A DNA stretch of 64,000 nucleotides, taken from assembly GCF_014137975.1 (NCBI RefSeq), contig NZ_JACGWZ010000001.1:186001-250000 (forward strand). The letters are read 5' to 3'. How positions within the stretch are numbered: the stretch's first letter is position 1; each line of letters opens with the position of its first letter. Below the pieces are notes generated by a model. It ran no database searches. It worked only from the letters and a program-made list of their open reading frames with translations, and was not told the origin of the DNA. This DNA is from Halosaccharopolyspora lacisalsi (lineage in GTDB: Bacteria; Actinomycetota; Actinomycetes; Mycobacteriales; Pseudonocardiaceae). Shown here one piece after another: positions 27,722-38,066 of this stretch. Both the position numbers and the translations under genes were made by a program.

Positions 27722-29119
27722 TCACTGCTCGGGGTGGGCCATTCCGAGCACGTCCAGGGCGGTGTCGAGCTCCTCGAGCGTGAGGTTGCCCGATTCGACG
27801 TGGCCGCGTTCCAGCACGATCTCGCGGATGGTCTTGCGCTCCTTGAGTGCCTGCTTGGCCACCGCGGCGGCCTCCTCGTAGCCGATGTAGCGGTTGAGCG
27901 GCGTCACGATCGACGGCGAACCCTCGGCGTACTCGCGGGTGCGCTCGACGTCGGCACGGATTCCGGCGAAGACCTTCTCGCCCAGCAGGCGGGACACGGC
28001 GGCCAGCAGCCGGGCCGATTCGAGCGTGTTGCGGGCGATGACCGGCAGGTTGACGTTGAGCTGGAAGTTGCCCTGCGAACCGGCGAAGGACACCGCGGCG
28101 TCGTTGCCGATCACCTGGGCCACGGTCTGGTGGGTGGCCTCCGGGATGACCGGGTTGACCTTGCCCGGCATGATCGAGGAACCGGGCTGCAGGTCCGGCA
28201 GCGCCAGCTCGGCCAGACCGGTGCGCGGGCCGGAGCCCAGCCAGCGCAGATCGTTGGCGATCTTGTTCAGGCTCACCGCGACGGTGCGCAGGTTGCCGGA
28301 GGTCTCCACCACGCCGTCCTGGCTGGCCTGGGCCTCGAAGTGGTCGCGGGCCTCGGTCAGCGGCAGTCCGGTGACGCGGGCGAGCTCCTCGGACACGGCC
28401 GAGCCGAAACCCTTCGGCGCGTTGAGCCCGGAGCCGACGGCGGTACCCCCGATCGGCAGCTCCCCGAGCCTGCCGAGCCCGGCGCGCAGTCGCTCGACGC
28501 CGAAGCGCACCTGGCTGGCCCACGCTCCGGCCTCCTGGCCCAGCGTGATCGGCACGGCGTCCATCAGGTGGGTGCGGCCGGACTTGACCACCTCCGACCA
28601 CTCGGCGGCACGACCCTCGATCACCTCGGCGAGGTACTCCAGGGAGGGGATGGTGTCGGTCAGGACCGCTTCGGTGGCGGCGATGTGGATCGTCGTCGGG
28701 AAAGTGTCGTTGGACGACTGCGAGGCGTTGACGTGGTCGTTGGGATGCACGTCGCGGCCCAGCGAGCGGGTGGCCAGGGTCGCGATGACCTCGTTGGCGT
28801 TCATGTTCGACGAGGTGCCCGATCCGGTCTGGAACACGTCGATCGGGAAGTGGGCGTCGTGGCGCCCGTCGGCGACCTCGTCGGCCGCGGCGGCGATCGC
28901 CTCGGCCATGTCCTCGGGCAGGATGCCGAGCCTGCCGTTGACGCGAGCGGTGGCGGCCTTGAGCAGCCCGAGCGCGCGGATCTGCGTGCGTTCCAGCCCG
29001 TGTCCGGAGATCGGGAAGTTCTCCACGGCACGCTGGGTCTGTGCCCGGTACAGGGCGTCGGCGGGCACCCTGACCTCACCCATGGTGTCGTGCTCGATCC
29101 GGTAATTCTGTTCAGTCAT
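27722..29119 (-). CDS. fumC: class II fumarase
   Basis: 465-aa TCA-cycle enzyme hydrating fumarate to L-malate, cytoplasmic homotetramer. Visible motifs: [27 protein letters not shown] (catalytic His region), [16 protein letters not shown] and the signature loop [11 protein letters not shown] (about residues 312-322). Iron-sulfur-free class II by length and motifs. ATG at 29119 with no ribosome site, so possibly leaderless. Order before glpX matches Rv1098c-Rv1099c. Confidence 0.95.
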   Translation of the reverse strand: MTEQNYRIEHDTMGEVRVPADALYRAQTQRAVENFPISGHGLERTQIRALGLLKAATARVNGRLGILPEDMAEAIAAAADEVADGRHDAHFPIDVFQTGSGTSSNMNANEVIATLATRSLGRDVHPNDHVNASQSSNDTFPTTIHIAATEAVLTDTIPSLEYLAEVIEGRAAEWSEVVKSGRTHLMDAVPITLGQEAGAWASQVRFGVERLRAGLGRLGELPIGGTAVGSGLNAPKGFGSAVSEELARVTGLPLTEARDHFEAQASQDGVVETSGNLRTVAVSLNKIANDLRWLGSGPRTGLAELALPDLQPGSSIMPGKVNPVIPEATHQTVAQVIGNDAAVSFAGSQGNFQLNVNLPVIARNTLESARLLAAVSRLLGEKVFAGIRADVERTREYAEGSPSIVTPLNRYIGYEEAAAVAKQALKERKTIREIVLERGHVESGNLTLEELDTALDVLGMAHPEQ

Positions 29120-29238
29120 GGCGAAAGTGTGGACCGTCCCGGCTGGGTGGGTCAGTATGGGAAGCGCCACGTCACGTCGGTGGGACACGGCCCGGTCGGA
29201 CCGTGTCACACCGACGAGGTGCGGTTTCGCTCCGCGAC

Positions 29239-30030
29239 TCAGATGCTCGCGTGCTGCTCGATCCAGTCGGTGTAGGCGGTGGCGTCGGTGTAGACCGACG
29301 GTGCCGTCCCGCACACCGGTACCGGGCTGCCGAGCCTGCTGGTGACCCCGATGAGCTTCCAGGCGCCCGGCTCTCCCCGCAGCTGCGGCCCGCCGGAGTC
29401 GCCGAAGCAGGCGTTGGACAGCGGTTCGGTGGTGCCGGTGCACAGTTCGGTCCCGGAGTCGACACCGCTGAGCGTGCACCTGCCGTCGGCGACCAGCTTG
29501 GTGTCGAGCTCCTGCAACTGCTCGGGCGGCTGACCGCATCCACGCGTCCTGCAGGTCACGCCCCAGCCGATGATCCTCGTGGGGGTGTTGGGCGCGCCGG
29601 CGGACTCGGCGATGTCCACCGGGTCCGCCGCGACCGTACGATCCAGCTTGAGCAGGGCGATGTCGCCGTTGGGCGACTGCGTGGCGTAGTCGGGGTGAAC
29701 CACGATCTCGGAGACCCCGGCCTCGGTACCACCGGTGGTGTGGTCCGAGCTGCCGATGCGCAGGCCGAGGTCGCCGGGGTTGGCTCCCTGGACGCAGTGC
29801 GCGGCGGTCAGGACCCACTGCTGGTCGATCAGGGAAGCACCACAGCTGTGCTGGCCCGATCGCTGCAGGGAGGCCATCCATTCGTAGGACTCGGTTGCCT
29901 CGTGTCCCCCGACGATCATCGTGTTCGGATCGTCGGAGGGTGCGGATGCGGCGCCGGCGACGGCCGGTGTGGCACCGACTGTCATGGCCAGGGCCGCGAA
30001 GCCGCCGAGCAGTAGCGCTCGTGTCTTCAC
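29239..30030 (-). CDS. secreted trypsin-like serine protease 1
   Basis: 263 aa from GTG 30030 (GAGAGGAG 6 nt upstream). Signal peptide about 1-27, short propeptide, then the mature end IVGG at 39-42. Catalytic triad H78 (TAAHC), D123 (NGDIALL) and S212 (GDSGGP). The residue six before the catalytic Ser, which sets specificity, lies in NACFGDSGG (Asn rather than trypsin's Asp). Several paired cysteines. Exported proteolysis of proteins is expected. A close paralogue lies 1.3 kb away across a reductase gene. Confidence 0.9.
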   Translation of the reverse strand: MKTRALLLGGFAALAMTVGATPAVAGAASAPSDDPNTMIVGGHEATESYEWMASLQRSGQHSCGASLIDQQWVLTAAHCVQGANPGDLGLRIGSSDHTTGGTEAGVSEIVVHPDYATQSPNGDIALLKLDRTVAADPVDIAESAGAPNTPTRIIGWGVTCRTRGCGQPPEQLQELDTKLVADGRCTLSGVDSGTELCTGTTEPLSNACFGDSGGPQLRGEPGAWKLIGVTSRLGSPVPVCGTAPSVYTDATAYTDWIEQHASI

Positions 30031-30253
30031 CGCGTTCTCCTCTCCCGGACGGTTTCGAGGCAACGTAGATCGTTTGTTACCGGCCAGGTACCGCTGAATA
30101 CCGGGGTGGATTCAGCGAATCGGCCTATTGCGAGATCGACATCGATGGTCTAGAGGACTCCGGAAGCCGCCCGTCGCGGGGCGAATCGGGCGGACGCTTC
30201 ACCTGTTTCGGCGAAACCGCGTTCCGGTCACCCCACGCCCGCGGAAAAAGCAC

Positions 30254-30259
30254 TAGGGT
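30254..30259 (+). promoter_or_regulatory. -10 box of reductase promoter
   Basis: TAGGGT, with a leader of about 25 nt that carries GAGGTGG before ATG 30291. The 30031-30253 spacer otherwise holds only the protease upstream region. Confidence 0.5.
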
Positions 30260-30290
30260 GAGGACGACGTCACATTCGAGGTGGTTGCTC

Positions 30291-31286
30291 ATGACGGAGG
30301 TGACAGGCGAGCGGGCCTGCCACGAGGTCGACCTGCTCGTGGTGGGCGCCGGACCGACGGGGCTGTTCGCCGCGTACTACGCGGGCTTTCGCGGTTTGTC
30401 GGTGGCGGTGATGGACGCGTTGCCGGAACCGGGTGGGCAGGTGACTGCCATGTACCCGGAAAAAATGATCTTCGATGTCGCCGGGTTCCCCGAGGTTCGC
30501 GGACGCGACCTCGTCTCCGCGCTGGTCGAGCAGGCCGCCCAGTACGACCCGACCTACCTGCTCGGCCGCCACGCCACCGAGCTCTCCGATGTGGAGGGCG
30601 GGCTGCTGGTGGGCACGGCCGAGGGGGTTTCCGTGCGGGCGGGTGCGCTGCTGATCACCGCGGGCATCGGGGAGTTCAACCCGCGCCCGCTGCCCGCCGG
30701 GGACGGCTGGGTCGATCGGGGAGTGGTGCACTTCATCCCCGAGCTCAACGCCCACAGCGGACACGACGTGGTGGTCGTCGGTGGTGGTGACTCCGCGTTC
30801 GACTGGGCGCTGGCCCTGCACCCGATCGCCCGGAGCGTCACGCTGGTGCACCGCCGCGCCAGGTTCCGCGCCCAGTCGGGACTGGTGCACAAGGTCGAGG
30901 ACCTCGGGGTTCCGCTGATCACCGAGGCCGAGGTGGCCGAGATCCGGGGGGACGCCGACGGCGTTCACGAGATCGAGCTGGCGCTGTCGGACGGGCAGCA
31001 GCGGGTGCTTCCCGCGCAGACCGTGGTCGCCGCGCTCGGTTTCACCGCCGACCTCGGCCCGATCGAGTCCTGGGGGCTGGAGATCGACAAGCGCACCATC
31101 GCGGTGGACACCACGATGCGGACCAATCGCGAGCGGGTGTACGCGGCCGGGGACGTGGCGGCCTACCCGGGCAAGGTGCGGTTGATCGCCACCGGGTTCG
31201 GGGAGGCGGCCACCGCGGTGAACAACATCGCGGTGGCCACCACCGGAGCGCGTCTCTTCCCCGGTCACTCCACGAACATGGGTTGA
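30291..31286 (+). CDS. ferredoxin-NADP+ reductase, thioredoxin-reductase-like type
   Basis: 331 aa. FAD site GAGPTG (19-24) near the N-terminus, NADP site VVGGGDSAFDWA (about 162-173) and C-terminal YAAGDVAAYPGKVRLIATGFGEAATA. There is no CxxC between the domains, which separates it from thioredoxin reductases and places it with YumC-type FNRs. It would transfer electrons between NADPH and ferredoxin or flavodoxin. ATG 30291 has GAGGTGG 6 nt upstream. Confidence 0.88.
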   Translation: MTEVTGERACHEVDLLVVGAGPTGLFAAYYAGFRGLSVAVMDALPEPGGQVTAMYPEKMIFDVAGFPEVRGRDLVSALVEQAAQYDPTYLLGRHATELSDVEGGLLVGTAEGVSVRAGALLITAGIGEFNPRPLPAGDGWVDRGVVHFIPELNAHSGHDVVVVGGGDSAFDWALALHPIARSVTLVHRRARFRAQSGLVHKVEDLGVPLITEAEVAEIRGDADGVHEIELALSDGQQRVLPAQTVVAALGFTADLGPIESWGLEIDKRTIAVDTTMRTNRERVYAAGDVAAYPGKVRLIATGFGEAATAVNNIAVATTGARLFPGHSTNMG

Positions 31287-31303
31287 CCTGCGGTTCGCTG
31301 CGC

Positions 31304-31320
31304 GAGTCCTCAGGGGACTC
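31304..31320. terminator. short hairpin between converging genes
   Basis: GAGTCC-TCAGG-GGACTC lies in the 35-bp gap between the reductase and protease 2 stops. Short stem, so only a weak terminator candidate. Confidence 0.35.
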
Positions 31321-31321
31321 C

Positions 31322-32071
31322 CTATCGGGTGCTCCGGGCGATCCAGTGGGAGTAGGCGGCCACGTCGGTGTAGACCGACGGGCCGGTCGCGCAGACCGGG
31401 CTGCCGTTGCCGCTGCGGCTGGTGGCGCCGATCAGCTCCCAGCTCCCGGGCGCGCCCTTGATCTGAGGTCCGCCGGAGTCGCCGTAGCACGCGCCGGAGT
31501 CCCCGCCGGGATTGTCGGTGCAGATCTCGGTCGAACCGGAGATGCCCCCGCACTCGGCGTCGCCGACGATGCTGGTGCCCAGTTCCTGGAGGGTCCGCGG
31601 CGCACCACCGCAACCGCGGGTCGGGCAGGTCTGGCCCCAGCCGACGATCCGGGTGCGGGTCCCCACCGATCCCGACTCGGAGGCGATGTCGATGGGCCGG
31701 CTCCGCAGCTGCCGGTCCAGCTGGAGCACGGCGAGGTCACCACCGGGATGGGTCTTGACCCGGGTGACGCCGGCCTGCTCGCCGCCGCTGGTGCGATCGT
31801 TGCTGCCGACGCGGACGGTGAACTGCCCGCCGCCCTGAACGCAGTGGGCCGCGGTGACCACCCAGTCGGGCTTGATCAGCGAGGCGCCGCAGAGGTGCCT
31901 GCCCCCCGACTGGAGGGACGCGATGAACGAGTACTGCTCGGTGGCGTCGTGGCCACCGATGATCATGGTTTCCGGGGTGTCGGCGGGGGTGGCGACAGCG
32001 GGTGCGCTGAGGCCACCGAGGGCGGTGCAGGCCGCCGCGACCACTCCGATGAGCAAAGATCTCTTGCGCAT
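31322..32071 (-). CDS. secreted trypsin-like serine protease 2
   Basis: 249 aa. Signal peptide about 1-28 (MRKRSLLIGVVAAACTALGG), propeptide, mature start IIGG at 37-40. Triad H76 (TAAHC), D112 (GGDLAVLQL) and S199 (YGDSGGP). Shares the unusual internal segment (C-x-TRGCG-x-P) and C-terminus (VCxTxPSVYTD) with protease 1, so the two are paralogues that arose by local duplication. ATG 32071 with GGAAGGA at 9 nt. Confidence 0.9.
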   Translation of the reverse strand: MRKRSLLIGVVAAACTALGGLSAPAVATPADTPETMIIGGHDATEQYSFIASLQSGGRHLCGASLIKPDWVVTAAHCVQGGGQFTVRVGSNDRTSGGEQAGVTRVKTHPGGDLAVLQLDRQLRSRPIDIASESGSVGTRTRIVGWGQTCPTRGCGGAPRTLQELGTSIVGDAECGGISGSTEICTDNPGGDSGACYGDSGGPQIKGAPGSWELIGATSRSGNGSPVCATGPSVYTDVAAYSHWIARSTR

Positions 32072-32268
32072 CTGCGTGCATCCTTCCGTGTCTCCGGCGC
32101 TGTGAGCCGGCTGGAAACGGAAGGTAGTGAACGTTCCACGGACCAGGGACCCGCTCAGGGAGGTCTCTCCCTCCTCCGAAGGGCCGTTGTCGTCGCCCTT
32201 CGCGCTCTTCACGGCCCTTCCGGGTGAGGGTTGGGCAGTTCTCGCCACGACCGCCCAACCCCGCCGGA

Positions 32269-33339
32269 TCAGGGGAGCAGGGGCTGGTGCTCGGAACCAC
32301 CGCTGCCGAAGTCCACGTCGGAGTACTGACGCAGCTTGCTCAGCCGGTGCGACCCCTCGACCGAGCGAACGGTCCCGGACTTCGACCGCATCATGAGCGA
32401 CTGCGTGGTGCAGCGGTTCGACTGGTAGTGCACCCCGCGCAGCAGCGGCCCGTCGGTGATCCCGGTGGCGCAGAAGAAGACGTTGTCACCACCGACCAGG
32501 TCCGAGGTGCCCAGGATGCGCTCGACGTCGTGACCGGCCTCGGTGACCTGGCGCCGCTCGTCGTCGTCCTTGGGCCACAGCCGCGCCTGGATCTCGCCGC
32601 CGAGGCACTTCAGCGCGCAGGCCGTGATGATGCCCTCGGGAGTGCCGCCGATCCCCATCAGCATGTCCACCCCGCTGTTCGGCCGGGCCGCCGCGATCGC
32701 TCCGGCCACGTCACCGTCGGTGATGAACTGGATTCGCGCGCCGGCCTCGCGGACCTCGGAGACCAGCTGTTCGTGCCGGGAACGGTCGAGGATGCAGACG
32801 GTGACGTCGGTGACGTCGATGTGCTTGGCACTGGCCACGCGCCGGACGTTCTCGGCCACCGGAGCACCGAGGTCGACGCTGCCGGCCGCCTCCGGCCCGA
32901 CGGCGAGCTTTTCCATGTAGAACACGGCGGAGGGATCGAACATCGCGTTGCGCTCGGCCACGGCGAGCACGGCCAACGCGTTGGGCATCCCCTTGCTCAG
33001 CAGGGTGGTGCCGTCGATCGGGTCGACGGCGACGTCGCACTCGGGGCCGTTGTGGTTGCCGACCTCCTCACCGTTGTAGAGCATCGGCGCCTCGTCCTTC
33101 TCGCCTTCGCCGATGACCACGACTCCGCGCATGGTCACCGTGCCGATGAGCTTGCGCATGGCGTCGACCGCCGCGCCGTCGCCGGAGTTCTTGTCGCCGC
33201 GACCGACCCAGCGACCGGCGGCCATCGCGGCGGCCTCGGTGACCCGGACCAGCTCCATGGCCAGGTTGCGATCCGGCGCCTCGTGCCGGTCGTCGGTGGA
33301 AGTGTCGGGAACGGAAGTGTGGGGAACTGAGGTACTCAT
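32269..33339 (-). CDS. glpX: class II fructose-1,6-bisphosphatase
   Basis: 356 aa. Hydrolyses fructose 1,6-bisphosphate to fructose 6-phosphate for gluconeogenesis. Metal-binding motifs: [27 protein letters not shown] (77-88) and D106-P-I-D109-[14 protein letters not shown] and GIGGTPEGI follow. The about 20-residue Ser/Thr/Asp N-terminal extension is not part of the fold. ATG 33339 has GGGAGG 6 nt upstream. Actinobacteria often rely on GlpX as their main FBPase; the gene equals Rv1099c in order. Confidence 0.95.
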   Translation of the reverse strand: MSTSVPHTSVPDTSTDDRHEAPDRNLAMELVRVTEAAAMAAGRWVGRGDKNSGDGAAVDAMRKLIGTVTMRGVVVIGEGEKDEAPMLYNGEEVGNHNGPECDVAVDPIDGTTLLSKGMPNALAVLAVAERNAMFDPSAVFYMEKLAVGPEAAGSVDLGAPVAENVRRVASAKHIDVTDVTVCILDRSRHEQLVSEVREAGARIQFITDGDVAGAIAAARPNSGVDMLMGIGGTPEGIITACALKCLGGEIQARLWPKDDDERRQVTEAGHDVERILGTSDLVGGDNVFFCATGITDGPLLRGVHYQSNRCTTQSLMMRSKSGTVRSVEGSHRLSKLRQYSDVDFGSGGSEHQPLLP

Positions 33340-33509
33340 GTGATGCCTCCCGATGACGAGCAGGAGCGGCTCGGTTGACGAACCGACCAGTACGTTCCGA
33401 GCATGGATTGTGAAGGATCTTCGCAGATCCGGACGGCCGCGGGAGACCCACGTGGGCGAGCCCACCTCCACGCGGCCGCGCGGGTGCACGCGCGGCGGTG
33501 GGTGAGAGC

Positions 33510-34112
33510 ATGAGGGGCGTGGCCGAACAGCGCAACCAGCAGTCCGCCGGGGGACGGCCGTCCCGAACCGTGACCTCGATGCTGTTCTCGATGTTGCCCC
33601 TGGTGCTGGTGGTCGCCGGTGTCGCCGGTCTCACCGGGCAGTGCTCGTTCAGCCCGCTCGGGCCGTCGGTCGAGCAGGGCTCGGCGCCGACCGTCGACGC
33701 GACCGCCGAACTGCACGAGGCGGCCCGCCGGATGGACTTCCCGGTGTTCGAACCGCGGCTGCCCGCCGGGTGGCGGGCCAACTCCGCCGACGTCGAGCAG
33801 CTCCCCTCGAAGGCCCGAGCGGTGCGGGTCGGCTGGCTGACCGCCGGATCGCACTACATGAGGTTGTCGCAGTCCAGCGCCTCCGAGGCCGAGCTCGTGT
33901 CCTTCGAGACCAGACGGTCACCCCGGGCCAGGGGCGTCGTCGAAGCGGGCGGACTGCGCTGGGTCGACTACGACAGCGTCCGCTCGGAACACGCCTGGGT
34001 CACCGAAAGGCGAGGCGTGCGCCTGCTGATCACCGGCAGCGGGAGCGACCGCGAGTTCCGCACCTTCGCCACGGCCGTCGCCGGAGCCGCACCCGTCGCA
34101 CCGCAGCCGTGA
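33510..34112 (+). CDS. DUF4245 membrane-anchored protein
   Basis: 200 aa. One membrane helix (about residues 24-43, [18 protein letters not shown]) near the N-terminus, then an extracytoplasmic domain with [19 protein letters not shown] typical of DUF4245. Equivalent to Rv1100, divergent from glpX. Function unknown. The start could also be GTG 33498 or 33519. Confidence 0.8.
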   Translation: MRGVAEQRNQQSAGGRPSRTVTSMLFSMLPLVLVVAGVAGLTGQCSFSPLGPSVEQGSAPTVDATAELHEAARRMDFPVFEPRLPAGWRANSADVEQLPSKARAVRVGWLTAGSHYMRLSQSSASEAELVSFETRRSPRARGVVEAGGLRWVDYDSVRSEHAWVTERRGVRLLITGSGSDREFRTFATAVAGAAPVAPQP

Positions 34113-34173
34113 CGTAGGCGAGCGGCGTTCGTGGTGGCCTCCCCGAGTCCCGCCGCGAGCCGTTGAGGGACCG

Positions 34174-34458
34174 CTACTCCTCGGCGGGCGCTTCGACGGA
34201 TGCCAGCGCCCGGTCGACGCGCTCGCGTGCGCCCGCCAGGTGACGTTCGCACACCGCCGCCAGCGCCTCGCCGCGCTCCCACAGGCTCAGGGAGTCCTCC
34301 AAGGACAGCCCGCCGGCTTCCAGCTGCCGCACCACCTCGGTCAGCTCGTCACGCGCCTGTTCGTAACCGAGGCCGGTCACCTCGGGGTGGGCGGCCTCGG
34401 GGTCGAACTCGTTCTCGTCGCGGTCCTGCTCGTCGCGGTCCTGCTCGTTCGTGGTCAC
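34174..34458 (-). CDS. xseB: exodeoxyribonuclease VII small subunit
   Basis: 94 aa. After an acidic extension of about 28 residues comes the helical hairpin of Xse[41 protein letters not shown]. It binds in multiple copies to the XseA stalk. GTG 34458 overlaps the stop of the gene before it (GTGA), so translation is coupled to that hypothetical gene rather than directly to xseA. Confidence 0.92.
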   Translation of the reverse strand: MTTNEQDRDEQDRDENEFDPEAAHPEVTGLGYEQARDELTEVVRQLEAGGLSLEDSLSLWERGEALAAVCERHLAGARERVDRALASVEAPAEE

Positions 34459-34880
34459 GGGGTTGAACTCTCCAACGTGCTCGGTACGGACACCACAGCC
34501 GTGGCGATCGCCCGGTCGTAGCCGGCGAACGCCTCGGCGAACTCGGCACCGTCGCCCTCGCGCACCGCGTCGTTGATGCGCAACTGTGTCTCGGCGACCT
34601 TACGTCGATATCCCGCGCCGTGCCCGCACCACCACCGGGTCCCCACGTAGATCGACGTCGCCTCGGCCAGCGCGCGCAGCCGGCCCGGCAGCGCCCGCAG
34701 CTCCGGTGACTCGCAGCCCCCCAGCAGGGCGACCCAGCATCCGGCGGCGACGGTTTCGGCCTCCTCGGCGCGTTGGCGCACGGTGTGCGCGGGAACGCGG
34801 CCGGAGTCGGCGCTCGCGGAGTTCGTCACGGCCACCGTCAACGGAAGGAACGTGGACTCCTGCTCCGGGTGCGGCACCAC
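34455..34880 (-). CDS. hypothetical protein between xseA and xseB
   Basis: 141 aa, no family recognised. Largely helical, with two short Cys-containing stretches ([13 protein letters not shown] and [11 protein letters not shown]) and a C-terminal half ([18 protein letters not shown]...). GGAGG precedes the tandem GTG codons at 34880/34877 and the stop overlaps the xseB start by 4 nt, which supports real translation. In the organisms I know xseA and xseB are adjacent, so an inserted coupled gene is unusual. Confidence 0.65.
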   Translation of the reverse strand: MVPHPEQESTFLPLTVAVTNSASADSGRVPAHTVRQRAEEAETVAAGCWVALLGGCESPELRALPGRLRALAEATSIYVGTRWWCGHGAGYRRKVAETQLRINDAVREGDGAEFAEAFAGYDRAIATAVVSVPSTLESSTP

Positions 34881-34964
34881 GACCTCCCTGTTGGCGTGCT
34901 GGACGGACGATGACGGCGGATCACCGAGTGGACGGGTACGGCGGACCTCCGCGGTTCGCGTCGA

Positions 34965-36194
34965 TCACTCCCCGGGGTCGGCCACGACCGCGTGGAGCGA
35001 TCCGTCAACGACTCGCACCCGCAGTCGGGTTCCCGGCTCGGCGTCGCCGACGGACCGGATCACGGCTGGAACGCCGTCCGGCCCGACGCGCTGCACGATC
35101 GCGTACCCACGAGCCAGCGTGGCGGCCGGACCGAGGGTCGTCAAGCGTGATCGTGTCGCGGTCAGCGAGTGCTGCTCGGTGTTCAGCACCGTCAGCACCG
35201 CCCGCCGGGAACGTTCCCGCAGCGTGTTCAGCTGTTCCGACCTGCGTTGCAGCGGCCCGAGCGGGTCGGCGAGGGAGGGCCTGCTGCGCAGCGAGTCCAG
35301 CAGGCGGCGTTCGCGCTCGACCCACCCCTGGAGCGCTCTCCGGGCGCGGTCGCGCAGCTGGTGGATCCGCTGGGTCTCCTCGGCGACGTCGGGCACGACG
35401 CGTTTGCCCGCGCCGGTGGGGGTGGAGCACCGCACGTCGGCCACGTGGTCGAGCAGAGGTGAGTCGGGTTCGTGTCCGATCGCGCTGATCACCGGGGTGG
35501 TGCAGGCCGCCACCGCGCGGCACAGCGCCTCGTCGGAGAAGGCCAGCAGGTCCTCGACGCTGCCGCCGCCACGGGCCAGCACGATCACGTCGACCTCGGG
35601 GGCCCGGTCGAGTTCCTCCAGGGCCTCGAGGATCTGGGGGACCGCCGTCGAGCCCTGCACGGCGACGTTGCGGACCTCGAATCGCACGGCGGGCCAGCGC
35701 AGTTCGGCGTTGCTGAGCACGTCGTGCTCGGCGGCGGAGGCGCGCCCGGTGATCAGGCCGACGCGTCCGGGCAGGAAGGGAGGTGAACGCTTGCGCGCGG
35801 GTTCGAACAGCCCCTCGGCCTTGAGGAGCTGGCGCAGTCGCTCGATGCGCGCCAGGAGTTCGCCGATCCCCACCGCGCGGATCTCGTCGACCCGCAGGCT
35901 CAGGGTGCCGCGCCCCACGTAGAAGTCGGGTTTGCCGTGCACCACGACGCGACTGCCGTCGGTCAGCGGAGGGTCCATGTCGCGCAGCAGCGACGACGAG
36001 CACGTCAGAGTCAGCGACACGTCGGCCGACGGGTCGCGCAGCGTCAGGAACGCCGTCGTGGCCCGGGGACGTGCCGATATCTGCGTGATCTGGCCCTCCA
36101 CCCAGATCGTGCCGAGCCGCTTGATCCAATCGGCGATCTTGCGGGAGACCGTGCGAACCGGCCAGGGCTCTTCGGGGCTCGTCGGGGAGTTCAG
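34965..36194 (-). CDS. xseA: exodeoxyribonuclease VII large subunit
   Basis: 409 aa. OB-fold DNA-binding domain at about 15-110 ([14 protein letters not shown]), catalytic region with [33 protein letters not shown] and [19 protein letters not shown] (catalytic Asp/His), then the coiled-coil stalk. Homology reaches back to [20 protein letters not shown], but no ATG, GTG or TTG is available there before an in-frame stop; CTG at 36194, with AAGGAG 5 nt upstream, is the best start. GTG 36101 would delete the first 31 residues, including part of the OB fold. Confidence 0.92.
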   Translation of the reverse strand: MNSPTSPEEPWPVRTVSRKIADWIKRLGTIWVEGQITQISARPRATTAFLTLRDPSADVSLTLTCSSSLLRDMDPPLTDGSRVVVHGKPDFYVGRGTLSLRVDEIRAVGIGELLARIERLRQLLKAEGLFEPARKRSPPFLPGRVGLITGRASAAEHDVLSNAELRWPAVRFEVRNVAVQGSTAVPQILEALEELDRAPEVDVIVLARGGGSVEDLLAFSDEALCRAVAACTTPVISAIGHEPDSPLLDHVADVRCSTPTGAGKRVVPDVAEETQRIHQLRDRARRALQGWVERERRLLDSLRSRPSLADPLGPLQRRSEQLNTLRERSRRAVLTVLNTEQHSLTATRSRLTTLGPAATLARGYAIVQRVGPDGVPAVIRSVGDAEPGTRLRVRVVDGSLHAVVADPGE

Positions 36195-36325
36195 CGCTGC
36201 TCCTTGTTGAGGGTTCCTGCGAACGGCTCACGCCGTGGTGCGGGTGGGAGAACCTCGGCCAACGGTGCCGACCGCGTGCTTGGAGGGAAGTGGCTTCGCC
36301 GCTTTCCGAGAAGAACCTCGAAAGC

Positions 36326-36847
36326 CTACTTCGAGCGCAGGGTTTCGATCCTGTTGGACAGCATCCGCTCGAAGTCGGGGCGGCGGTTGTGGGTGCTCTC
36401 GTGGTCGAGCAGCCGCTGCAGGTCCGCCTCGGACAGTCGGCGCAACGTGCCGCGCAGCTGGGGGAGCGTGAGCTGGTCGTATCCGGGCAGGGGAGGAGGC
36501 GCGGTGTCCGGTTCGGCGGAGCGGGGTTCCTCCCGGACGGAATCGCCCGGCTCGGCGGAGCCGCCGGACTCGGCGGAGCCGCCGGACTCGGCGGAGCCGC
36601 CGGACTCGTCCTCGTCGAAGGTGGCCCACTCCGGCTGCTGCTCGTGTCGAGCGCACAGGGACAGGGTCTCGTCTCCCTTGATCGCCAGTTCGGTGACCTG
36701 CTGTTGCAGTCGCATGGACAGCTGCAGCGCCTGGCTGGCGACGGTGATCGGCAATCCGACCAGCTGGCGCGGCAGTCGACGGGTCTCTTCGAGTGCCGTG
36801 GCCGCGATTCCTGCGGCGACTCGCACGGGCAGCGGGAACGAGGGCAT
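36326..36847 (-). CDS. lipid-droplet-associated-type protein (Rv1109c-like)
   Basis: 173 aa. The N-terminal about 65 residues are amphipathic or weakly hydrophobic helices (PLPVRVAAGIAATALEETRR, LVGLPITVASQALQLSMRLQ). An acidic repeat of three SGGSAE units comes next, encoded by an 18-bp tandem repeat near 36550-36605, then a C-terminal helical hairpin (LPGYDQLTLPQLRGTLRRLS). Same place as Rv1109c next to xseA and ispH. Function inferred from family naming only. ATG 36847 lacks a strong ribosome site. The 36195-36325 gap shows nothing notable. Confidence 0.7.
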   Translation of the reverse strand: MPSFPLPVRVAAGIAATALEETRRLPRQLVGLPITVASQALQLSMRLQQQVTELAIKGDETLSLCARHEQQPEWATFDEDESGGSAESGGSAESGGSAEPGDSVREEPRSAEPDTAPPPLPGYDQLTLPQLRGTLRRLSEADLQRLLDHESTHNRRPDFERMLSNRIETLRSK

Positions 36848-36953
36848 GACCCCAGCCTGCCCCAATCGGTCCGCGGAATCCATCGGCCGGGTCCGCGCGG
36901 CGTGAGATCGGTCGCGGCGCGCGCACCGTGCTGACCCGGCCCCGCCAGGTCCG

Positions 36954-36959
36954 TACCCT
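36954..36959 (+). promoter_or_regulatory. -10 box, leaderless ispH promoter
   Basis: TACCCT ends 7 nt before ATG 36967; no Shine-Dalgarno. Confidence 0.55.
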
Positions 36960-36966
36960 GGGTGCC

Positions 36967-38019
36967 ATGACCACCTCGTCTCAGGACGCCGACACCGTGG
37001 AATCGGACACCGTGGAATCAGGCGCCGTGGAATCGGGCGCCGAACACTCCTCGGGCAAACGCATCCTGCTGGCCAAACCCCGCGGGTACTGCGCGGGGGT
37101 GGACCGTGCCGTGGACACCGTGGAACGGGCGCTGGAGACCTACGGGCCGCCGGTGTACGTCCGCAAGGAGATCGTGCACAACCATCACGTCGTGCAGACG
37201 CTGCGGGACCGCGGAGTCATCTTCGTGGAGGACACCTCCGAGGTCCCGGAGGGCAGCCTGGTGGTCTTCTCCGCGCACGGGGTGTCCCCGGCCGTGCACG
37301 AGGAGGCGAGCAAGCGCGGTCTGCGCACGATCGACGCCACCTGCCCGCTGGTGACCAAGGTCCACAAGGAGGTCAACCGCTTCGCCCGCAAGGACTACGA
37401 CATCCTGCTGATCGGGCACGAGGGCCACGAGGAGGTCGAGGGCACCTCCGGGGAGGCCCCCGACCGGGTGCAGCTGGTGGACAAGCCCGACGACGTCGAC
37501 GACGTCGAGGTGCGCGACCCGTCCAAGGTGGTGTGGCTGTCGCAGACCACGCTGAGCGTGGACGAGACGATGGAGCGGGTCCACCAGCTTCAGGAGCGCT
37601 ACCCGGACATGCAGGCCCCGCCCAGCGACGACATCTGCTACGCCACCTCCAACCGGCAGGTCGCGGTCAAGGCGATGGCCGCCGAGTGCGACCTCGTGCT
37701 CGTGGTCGGTTCGCAGAACTCCTCGAACTCCAAGCGGCTGGTCGAGGTGGCCCTGCAGGCGGGCGCCAGCACCTCGTACCTGGTCGACTACGCCAGCGAG
37801 ATCGACGAGAGCTGGTTGGACGGAGTGGACACGGTCGGCGTCACCAGCGGTGCCTCGGTCCCCGACGCGCTGGTCTTCCAGGTGCTGGACTACCTGCAGG
37901 AGCAGGGCTGGGGCGAGGTCGAGGAAGTCACCACGGCCAACGAGAAGGTCTCCTTCGCGCTGCCGCGCGAACTGCGCAAGGACCTGCCGGAGAACTCGAG
38001 CGGCAGCAGCGTCCGGTAA
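36967..38019 (+). CDS. ispH: 4-hydroxy-3-methylbut-2-enyl diphosphate reductase
   Basis: 350 aa. Last enzyme of the MEP isoprenoid pathway, giving IPP and DMAPP. The three Fe-S cysteines are C42 ([11 protein letters not shown]), C126 (DATCPLV) and C224 ([10 protein letters not shown]); the proton-relay residues in HNHHVV and FSAHGV are present. The first about 30 residues are an added Asp/Glu/Val/Ser-rich tail built from three copies of a 15-bp repeat ([10 protein letters not shown]). Feeds the prenyl synthase at 15230. Leaderless start. Confidence 0.95.
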   Translation: MTTSSQDADTVESDTVESGAVESGAEHSSGKRILLAKPRGYCAGVDRAVDTVERALETYGPPVYVRKEIVHNHHVVQTLRDRGVIFVEDTSEVPEGSLVVFSAHGVSPAVHEEASKRGLRTIDATCPLVTKVHKEVNRFARKDYDILLIGHEGHEEVEGTSGEAPDRVQLVDKPDDVDDVEVRDPSKVVWLSQTTLSVDETMERVHQLQERYPDMQAPPSDDICYATSNRQVAVKAMAAECDLVLVVGSQNSSNSKRLVEVALQAGASTSYLVDYASEIDESWLDGVDTVGVTSGASVPDALVFQVLDYLQEQGWGEVEEVTTANEKVSFALPRELRKDLPENSSGSSVR

Positions 38020-38030
38020 GGCGCCCCGGT

Positions 38031-38056
38031 GGTGCGGTTCCACGCGGAACCGCACC
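38031..38056. terminator. bidirectional terminator
   Basis: GGTGCGGTTCC and GGAACCGCACC form an 11-bp perfect stem with a 4-nt loop between ispH and the converging DUF6542 gene. Confidence 0.85.
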
Positions 38057-38066
38057 ACACCACGGC

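Noticed and set aside
29120-29881. Upstream extension of the fumarase frame over protease 1
   Set aside because: Opposite-frame shadow of the protease; FumC homology begins at ATG 29119.
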